Of a stretch of DNA of 64,000 bases, positions 45,442 to 52,300 are shown in pieces (position 1 is the stretch's first letter; the number at the start of each line of letters is the position of its first letter). Made by a program: the position numbers and the translations under genes. The stretch spans positions 310,001 to 374,000 of the forward strand of contig NZ_WBXM01000003.1 of NCBI RefSeq assembly GCF_033042135.1. The letters run 5' to 3'. The stretch comes from Haloechinothrix sp033042135. GTDB lineage: Bacteria; Actinomycetota; Actinomycetes; Mycobacteriales; Pseudonocardiaceae. The notes under the pieces were generated by a model, which saw only the letters and a list, made by a program, of their open reading frames with translations, made no database searches and had not been told where the DNA came from.

Positions 45442-45990
45442 GTGCGGGAGATCGTCGTCGACGGTGGTTTCCGGATCCTCGCCCGCCTTGGGCCGGAAGG
45501 CGACGAGCGCCCCGGCGAACGCTGGTGGCTGGCGCTCCTCCGGTGGTACGAGTGCAGTCTCGCGGCGGCGGGCAGCGTCGGGGACGAGGCAGCGGAGCTG
45601 ATGCGGACGCTGGCGACGGCCTTCGGGCTCGAACAGGTCCAGCAACACGGGCTGGCCTTCACCGTAGGTGGCGTGCTGGATCCCGAGCAGGCGCGCCAGG
45701 CGGAGGAACAGCTCGCCTGGGCGTACCGGGACATCACGGCGCGGCTGCCCGAGCTGGTCAATGCTTTCGGTATCACCTCCGCGACCCTGGATGCCCCCAT
45801 CGGCAAGGACGACTACGTCGCCGCGTGGATGGATCTGTTGGGATGGGGCGACCTGGTGCCTGCCACCAGCGGGGACCGGCAGGGAGCGACCGCGCTCGGC
45901 GTGCTGGAGGAACTCCGCGTTGCGCACCACCGAACCTCTCACGCGGAACGTCCCTGCGTATCGTTGAGGATTTCCTGCAACCTCTGGTAG
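45442..45990 (+). pseudogene. Probable C-terminal fragment of an acyl-CoA oxidase/dehydrogenase
   Basis: The frame encodes 182 residues. The middle (ERWWLALLRWYECSLAAAG, then LATAFGLEQVQQHGLAFTVG, then LPELVNAFGITSATLDAPIG) resembles the C-terminal helical domain of acyl-CoA oxidase-like dehydrogenases. The usual roughly 450 N-terminal residues with FAD and the catalytic Glu are missing. The last 30 residues look unrelated. AGGAG lies 11 bp before the GTG, so it might still be translated. It ends inside the convergent SARP gene (52-bp overlap). It looks like a relic at the border of the biosynthetic locus; a real small gene is possible. Confidence 0.5.
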
Positions 45991-46733
45991 AGCGCTGACG
46001 ACGGTTCCAGCCCTAGCTCCGCGATCATGTACTTGCGGGTGGCACGGAACGCCTCGACGGCCTCCGCGCGGCGCCCTGACCTGCCGAGTGCCACGATCAG
46101 CTGCTCGCAGAACCGCTCGCGGAGCGGGTACCGGGCGACGAGTGCCTTGAGCTCGCCGATCAAGAGCCGGTGGTCGCCGGCTGTCAAGCGGAGGTCGACG
46201 AGATCCTCCGTCGCGAGCAAGCGATGCTCCTCGAGCCTGACAGCGGCGGCGTAGAGCTGTGGACCGTGTTCCTCAGGTGGATCACCGAAGGGGATGTCGC
46301 GCCACAGCGCCAGTGCTTGCCCGAGCTTGTCGATGGCCGACCTCGGGTCGCTGGCGGCGAGATCCGAGGCTTGCCCGCGCAGCGACTCGAACACCGCCAG
46401 ATCGAGCTCCCCCGGTTCCAGGTGCAGCGCGTAACCCTGGTCGGTCATGGCGATGCGCTGCTTCCCCTGCCCGGGACCGAGGTGACGGTTCAAGCTGTCC
46501 CGCAGCCGTACGACCTGGGCGTGGAGTGCGTTGCTCGGAGCGTGCGGTGGCCCCTCCGGCCACAGCTCGCCGATGAGCTGCGAGTACGACACGACCTGGC
46601 CCGCGTTGAGCAGGAGCACCGCGAGCAACGCCCTGCGGCGTGTGCCGCTGACGGGCACCCATTGCCCCGCCTGCCCGAGGATCTCGAGCGGACCGAGGAC
46701 CCGGAATCGGATCACGGCGGGTCTATGGAACAC
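45939..46733 (-). CDS. SARP-family pathway activator
   Basis: This 264-residue regulator has an OmpR-type winged helix (about 8-100, starting IRFRVLGPLEILGQAGQWVPV and containing RRRALLAVLLLNAGQVVS) and a bacterial transcriptional activation domain (about 105-250, with LDLAVFESLRGQA and LALWRDIPFGDPP). No ATPase or TPR extension follows, so it is the short SARP type that typically activates one adjacent antibiotic cluster. The start is GTG 46733 or GTG 46715. It diverges from the biosynthetic operon across a 519-bp gap and most likely controls it. Confidence 0.88.
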   Translation of the reverse strand: MFHRPAVIRFRVLGPLEILGQAGQWVPVSGTRRRALLAVLLLNAGQVVSYSQLIGELWPEGPPHAPSNALHAQVVRLRDSLNRHLGPGQGKQRIAMTDQGYALHLEPGELDLAVFESLRGQASDLAASDPRSAIDKLGQALALWRDIPFGDPPEEHGPQLYAAAVRLEEHRLLATEDLVDLRLTAGDHRLLIGELKALVARYPLRERFCEQLIVALGRSGRRAEAVEAFRATRKYMIAELGLEPSSALYQRLQEILNDTQGRSA

Positions 46734-47252
46734 GGAGCCGGCACGACACGCCGCGGGTCGAGCAGCGATGATCCGCCGGGAGGCGAGCCTGGTGCGTCGT
46801 ATGCGAGAGAACCTCGCGTACTACTGTCGGTCACAGTTGAATACATTACGTGTATCTTTCGTCCCGTTGAACCGCCGTACGGGTGTTCGGATGGGCGCGA
46901 AATGTGACCGCGCGGAGGTCTGTATCGCTCGGCAAGAATTCTCTATTTCGCGATTGAGAAAACATCCTTGCCTCTGCGAGATTTCTTGACTTCCCGGTGA
47001 ACGCTTCCGACCCGATGGGGCCGCCTGCCTGCCACGCCCCCGTCAAGGATGTGCTGTCACAGCGTCGCCTGCGCGTCAGTGCGGCCTCAGCGTGGTGTCA
47101 CTGCCGCGACACCGCCTGGTCATGACCGCACGATCGCGCTGTCGTCGCGGGATCACCAGGTAATCAGAGACGGGAAGCATGATGAGTGGCGCGATGAGCT
47201 CGAAGCCGGGAAACCGGTGGAGCTCAAATTTCGGGAAAGGAGGTCGTAGAAA
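46734..47252. promoter_or_regulatory. 519-bp AT-richer control region between SARP gene and biosynthetic operon
   Basis: No gene is seen. The stretch 46825-46990 is clearly richer in A+T than the flanks. It contains an inverted repeat at 46841-46855 and two GTTGAA copies (46836 and 46866, 30 bp apart), either of which could be regulator sites. A strong AAAGGAGG at 47236-47243 serves the next gene. Confidence 0.5.
46841..46855. promoter_or_regulatory. Inverted repeat ATACA-N5-TGTAT
   Basis: The 15-bp element ATACATTACGTGTAT has perfect 5-bp arms around TTACG. It lies in the AT-rich part of the SARP/biosynthetic-operon gap, 108 bp before the SARP start. Its size suits a dimeric repressor or activator. 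The regulator that would bind it is unknown. Confidence 0.35.
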
Positions 47253-47855
47253 ATTTCTTACGCGGCATTGCAGAAAGCGTACGAATTCGCCTCCGATGCG
47301 ATCGACGGAGCGGCCGGAACACCGCTCGATGCGGTTACCCCGTGCGAGAAGTGGGACCTCCGGCATGTTCTTAACCACCTCATCGGAACGACACACGCCT
47401 TCTGGCAGGTGACGACCGGGCGTCCGGTCACCGTGAGTGAGTTCCTCCCGGAAAACACCGCGGAAGCGGACTATCTGGGAGCCGATCCGGGCGCCTCCTT
47501 CCAGGCGGTCGCCGCCCCGATAGTCGCGCTGTACGAGAACTCCAGCGCCGCGGAACGCTCGTTGTCCGCGATCCTGTTCGCCCCGGAACCTGTCGCCACG
47601 CTGACGGTACAACTCTGCATTATCGAATGGTCCGTGCACGGCTGGGACGTCACACGTAGTGCAGGAAGGAACGTTCGCATTCCCGATTCGGTGGCGAAGG
47701 TGGCCTTGCTGTTCGCCGCGCAACTGGGCGGCGGCAATCCGCAGGCGCTGCCCAGCTTCGGTCCGCCGCGGGAGACCGGTACCACCGCGACGATGGGCGA
47801 TCAGCTCGTAGCCCTACTCGGTCGCGATCCGGACTTCTCCCGCCCTGGTCCGTGA
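47253..47855 (+). CDS. Maleylpyruvate isomerase/DinB-type (TIGR03086-like) protein, probable ATT start
   Basis: This roughly 200-residue four-helix protein has the family pattern TPCEKWDLRHVLNHLIG near residue 27 and VQLCIIEWSVHGWDVTRSAG further on, giving the usual three-histidine metal site. Mycothiol-dependent isomerases and S-transferases belong here. The frame opens after a TAG at 47247. The perfect AAAGGAGG at 47236-47243 is 9 bp before an ATT (47253), while the first standard start, TTG 47268, is 24 bp away, so ATT initiation is favoured. It is the first gene of the apparent biosynthetic operon; its role there may be thiol-dependent isomerisation or self-protection. Confidence 0.72.
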   Translation: MSYAALQKAYEFASDAIDGAAGTPLDAVTPCEKWDLRHVLNHLIGTTHAFWQVTTGRPVTVSEFLPENTAEADYLGADPGASFQAVAAPIVALYENSSAAERSLSAILFAPEPVATLTVQLCIIEWSVHGWDVTRSAGRNVRIPDSVAKVALLFAAQLGGGNPQALPSFGPPRETGTTATMGDQLVALLGRDPDFSRPGP

Positions 47856-47924
47856 CGTCCCGGATCACCGCGAAGCGCCTTTCCAATCCTTACCTGTGTC
47901 CATCCCCCGCGTCGAGGAGTCGAG

Positions 47925-49292
47925 ATGAACAACCGAACAGCAGTACTTTTTCCAGGGCAGGGAGCCTACATCCCCGGAATTCTCGCCGAGTACGGCGATT
48001 CTCCACGGGTGAACCAGGTGCTCTCGGACATCGACCGGACATCCGCCCAGTTCGGATACACCGACATCTCCGCCCGCCTCGTCGAGCCGGACGCCCCGAA
48101 ACTTGACGAGTTGATGCAACGACCGACCGAGCTGTCCCTGGTCATCCTCGCCGCCTCGCTGGCCGGTTACGAAGTGCTCGACACCGCGAACGTCAGCGGT
48201 GACGTCCTCATGGGACACAGCGTCGGTGAGGTAGCCGCGCTCGCGGCGGGCGGCGCCATCACCGCTGCCGACGCGACGCTGCTGGTATGTGGCAGGGGCA
48301 AGGTTCTGGAGCAGGACCAGGACGTATCCGGAGGCATGCTGGCGGTGGAGGTCCCACCAAGGCGCGCGGAGCACATGCGGGCGGCCGTCGACGATTGGTC
48401 GCTCGCCATCGCCGCGTACAACTCCGCGCGGCAGACGGTGCTGTCCGGCAGGGATGACGGGCTGCGGGCGGTGGAACGCGTCGCCGAGACGCTCGGCATA
48501 CGTGCTACCCGGCTGGCGAGCCTGCACCCGTTCCACAATCCGATCTTCGCCCCGTTCGAGGGCTGGCTCGCCGAGGTCGCCGACGGCATCGCCGCGCGGC
48601 CCCCGACGCGACCGGTCTACTCACCACTTCTTGGCCGGTACGTGAATACCGTCGAGGACGTCAGGCGGGTCTACGTCGAGCACCTCCACCGGCCGGTGCG
48701 GTTCCTCCAGGCCCTCCGGGAGCTCGAGGAGGACGGCGTCGACGTGTTCGTCGAGTGCGGGGCGAGACAGGCGTTGGTGGAGCTGGCGCGGCAGACGGTT
48801 CCCAGCGCGACGGTGGTCGCGCCGTTCGCGCGCAGGATGTCAGCACGGGAGCTGGACGAACAGCTCCAACGGGTGGTGCCCGGCGCCGGTGATCTCACCG
48901 CCGCGTTGCAGCGGGACCGCACGGACGAGGCCGCACGCCCGGCTCCGGACGTTCGAGCTGTCCCGGCTCAGGAGCTTGCCGCACAGCAACCACCGCCAGA
49001 GGCCGCGGACGATTCCGGGTTGCCGCCGCACGACACGCTCGTCACGGAATTGGCCGAACTGTTCGCGAGTTCGGTGGGGTACCCGCTTGAGGTGTTCACC
49101 GAGGACGCCGATCTCGAAGCCGAGCTGGGTATCTCCTCCATGAAGCAGATCGAGCTGTTCACCAAGGTGCTCGATCGCTACGGCATACCGAACCCGCCCA
49201 ACAACCTCAGGATGCGGGCCTACCCGACGCTACCCGCGATCGCGGCGCTGCTGCGGCAGCTCGCCGCTGGCGAACCCGTCGAGACCCGCTGA
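47925..49292 (+). CDS. Free-standing acyltransferase-acyl carrier protein didomain (AT-ACP)
   Basis: This 455-residue protein carries an AT domain (about 1-310) and one ACP (about 368-450). AT landmarks are LFPGQGAY (Gln12 region), the nucleophile elbow GHSVGE with Ser99, Arg124, and the histidine segment HPFHNP (His201/His204). The FH pair fits malonyl rather than methylmalonyl use. The ACP has LGISSMKQIEL; Ser405 is the expected phosphopantetheine site, and the ending SMKQIE recalls the DSIKRVE of PUFA and enediyne carriers. A Pro/Ala/Gln linker joins them. ATG 47925 follows GAGGAG. It would feed the megasynthase encoded 45 bp downstream, which has no AT or ACP. Confidence 0.88.
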   Translation: MNNRTAVLFPGQGAYIPGILAEYGDSPRVNQVLSDIDRTSAQFGYTDISARLVEPDAPKLDELMQRPTELSLVILAASLAGYEVLDTANVSGDVLMGHSVGEVAALAAGGAITAADATLLVCGRGKVLEQDQDVSGGMLAVEVPPRRAEHMRAAVDDWSLAIAAYNSARQTVLSGRDDGLRAVERVAETLGIRATRLASLHPFHNPIFAPFEGWLAEVADGIAARPPTRPVYSPLLGRYVNTVEDVRRVYVEHLHRPVRFLQALRELEEDGVDVFVECGARQALVELARQTVPSATVVAPFARRMSARELDEQLQRVVPGAGDLTAALQRDRTDEAARPAPDVRAVPAQELAAQQPPPEAADDSGLPPHDTLVTELAELFASSVGYPLEVFTEDADLEAELGISSMKQIELFTKVLDRYGIPNPPNNLRMRAYPTLPAIAALLRQLAAGEPVETR

Positions 49293-49337
49293 GCGCGCAT
49301 AGTCCGGAACCGTCGAAGGTGCAACAGGGAGATCGGG

Positions 49338-52300
49338 ATGCTGGAGAGCTTCTCCGGGAAGGTCGCCGTAGTCACTGGGGGAGCGAAAGGAATCGGTGGT
49401 GCGATCACCACGGAACTGGCCCGCCGGGGTGCGCACGTCGTCATCAACTGCTTCCACTCGGTCGAGCAGGCACGCGAGCTAGCGGCCACGATCACAGCCG
49501 AGATGCCCGGTTCCGCGGAGGTGATACGCGCGTCGGTGGTCAAGCGCGCCGAGTTGGCTGACATGTTCGCCCGCGTCGAGGAAGCGCACGGAGGCATCGA
49601 CTTCCTGGTCAACAACGCGGCACGGGCCATTATGGACCCGCTCGACCGGGTACCCGACATCGAGTGGGAGCGGTGCATCGACGTCGACCTGCACGGCACC
49701 CGAATGTGTACCGAGTACGCGGTGCCGTTGATGGAGCGACGTGGCGGCGGATCCATCGTCAACATCTCGGTGATCGCCACCCGCTACCCCCTCGCGAACT
49801 ACACCCCGGGAGCCCCGGCGAAGGCGGCCATGGAAGCTTTCAGCCGCTACGCGGCCGCGGAGCTGGGGCCAGCGGGAATCCGTGTGAACATCGTCAGCAC
49901 AGGGTTCGTCGACAACGACACCACACGCCTGTTTCCCGATAGCGAGCGGATGCGGGACACTCTCATCGCGGCGACCCCGATGGGACGGCTGCCCGCGGAG
50001 CGGGAACTGGCCGAGGTCACGGTGTTCCTGTGCTCGTCACTGGCAGGTAGCATCACCGGGCAGACGCTGGATGTGGACGGCGGGTTGTCGCTGTTCAGCG
50101 CCGCACTGTCACCCCCGGTGACGGCACGCCCGGCGTGGACGACAACGGGGGAGATCCCGGCGCCGAGGGGACTGACGCCCGCGGCGGGATCCGACGATGT
50201 GGACGGCGCGCAGCCGCAGGGCAGCGATACGGCCGCGACCGCTCGACCGGTCGCGCCGGTCATCGCAGAAGCAGGCGAGGCGGGGCGTGACCGACCCGAG
50301 GACAACGTGATCGCCGTGGTCGGTATGGGGATGGTGGTTCCCGGCGCCAACAGCCCGGACGAGTTCTGGGACCTCCTCCGGCAGCCGGACCACACCTTCG
50401 GTGAGCCACCCCGCTTCGACATCGACCAGATCTACTCCGCGGATCCCGAAGCCGAGGACAGATCCTACGTCCGGACCTTCGGTTTCATCCGCGACTTCCG
50501 CCCGCACCCCGGGATGCGAGTGACCGACCCGGACCGACCCGATCTGCTCACCCGGTACCTCAGGCATTCGGTACTGCAAGCGCGCGACGGGATGCGCATC
50601 GCGGGTAGCGCGCGTTGCGGCCTGTACGTGGGCGCGTGGACCGGCAGCAGCCACACGCTGGAGGATTCGATGCTGGTCAGCGCGGCGGCCAGGGGTGCGG
50701 GCGCGCGGCTGGTTGGATCCGGACACGAGTCTCGGCTGCGCGGCGTGCTGCGCAGGCACTTCGGTCAGGCCGTGGAGCAGCCGAGGCGCTCGCTTCCCGA
50801 CGCCGTGCTCCGTGACGCCGCTGCCGACCTGCTCGGTGACGATGCCGAGTACCTCGTCGTCGACACGGCATGTTCCTCCTCGATGTACGCGATCGATCTC
50901 GGCGTGAAGGGCTTGCTGGCTGGTGACTGCGACGTGGCTTTCTGCGGCGGGGCAGGCAGCGCGGAGCGGCGGGTGATGGTGCTGTTCTCCAAGCTCAAAG
51001 GACTGTCGCCGACAGGTGAGCTCCGCGCCTACGACATCGACGCGAACGGTGTGCTGTTCAGCGAATGCACCGTGGTGCTCGGGCTCAAGCGCCTGTCCAC
51101 CGCCAGGGAGGACGGCGACGAGGTGCTGGGGCTGCTCGCCGGGTTCGGCGCGGCCTCCGACGGTCGCGGCAAGGCGATCGCCGCGCCGAACGAGACCGGA
51201 CAGCGCCGGGCGCTGCAACGCGCACGGGCGGTCAACGGCGTCACACCGGAGGAGGTGGACTGGGTAGTCGGCCACGGTACCGGCACCCCGGCGGGCGATG
51301 CCGTCGAGCTGGAAACGCTCGCGGAGCACGCCCCGGACGGCGGGCAGCTGGTGACGTCCAACAAGTCACTCGTCGGGCACGGCGGGTGGACCGCGGGTGC
51401 CGTGTCAGTCGCGCACGCGCTGCTCGCCCTCCGCAACGAAACCATCCCCGCGCAGCAACGCTTCAGCGAACTCCACCCGGCCACACCGGCAGACCGGATC
51501 CGGGTGCCGTCGAGCGATGTGCCGTGGCCGGGCGACGCGCAGTACCCCCGCCAGGCCGGGGTATCCGCGTTCGGGTTCGGCGGCATCAACGCGCACCAGC
51601 TGGTCCGCGAAGCCGGGCCGCGGGGGTCCGAAGCGCTCCCGGCGTCCACTCCGGCTACTACAGGCGAGGACGTCGTGCTGCTGGGCTGGAGCGCTCACCT
51701 ACCCGGCGCACCGGACCGCGACGCGGTCCGCGCCTGGCTGACCCGCGACGCGGCCGCACCCGAGCGCTCCTTCGGAGACCGGTATCCCCTCCCGCCACTG
51801 GCCGAGCGCAAGCTCCCGGACGTCACCGCGCTCAGCATCGACCGCTGCCAGCTGATGGCGATCGAGCTCACCAACCGCTTCGTGCGGGAACACGGTGAGA
51901 TCTGGGCGCAACACCGCGAGCGGACCGGAGTGATCGCCGGGCATACCGGGATACCGCGCGCGATGGTCGACTACAGCCTCCGCATCGCTCAGGACGAGCT
52001 GTGCGAGGCGGTACGCCGCTACAGCGATACCCCGGAGGCCGATGAGCGGGCGATGCGGGAATTCCTCGACGACCACCGCCGGGAGATGCCCCCCTCGAAC
52101 GAGGAGTCCATGAGCGGGGTGATGACGAACATCATCGCGTCGAGGATCTCCCACCGATTCGACATGCACGGCCCCACCATGGCCGTCGATGCCGGGCACG
52201 CCTCGACGCAGGCCGCCGTCCGGGTGGCCGAGCGGTACCTGCGCACCGGGGAGCTCGACATGGCGCTGGTGCTCAGCGTGAACGGCAACAGCACCGCAGT

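Noticed and set aside
44094..45806. Minus-strand open frame of 570 codons opposite the DASS transporter
   Set aside because: Gln/Arg/His-rich shadow translation without any domain; the plus strand encodes intact SNT motifs.
45424..45942. Minus-strand open frame opposite the acyl-CoA oxidase fragment
   Set aside because: The plus-strand translation shows a recognisable helical domain pattern; the minus strand shows none.
46836..46872. GTTGAA pair as a definite SARP box
   Set aside because: The 30-bp spacing is unlike the usual 11- or 22-bp steps of SARP repeats; kept only as a weak candidate.
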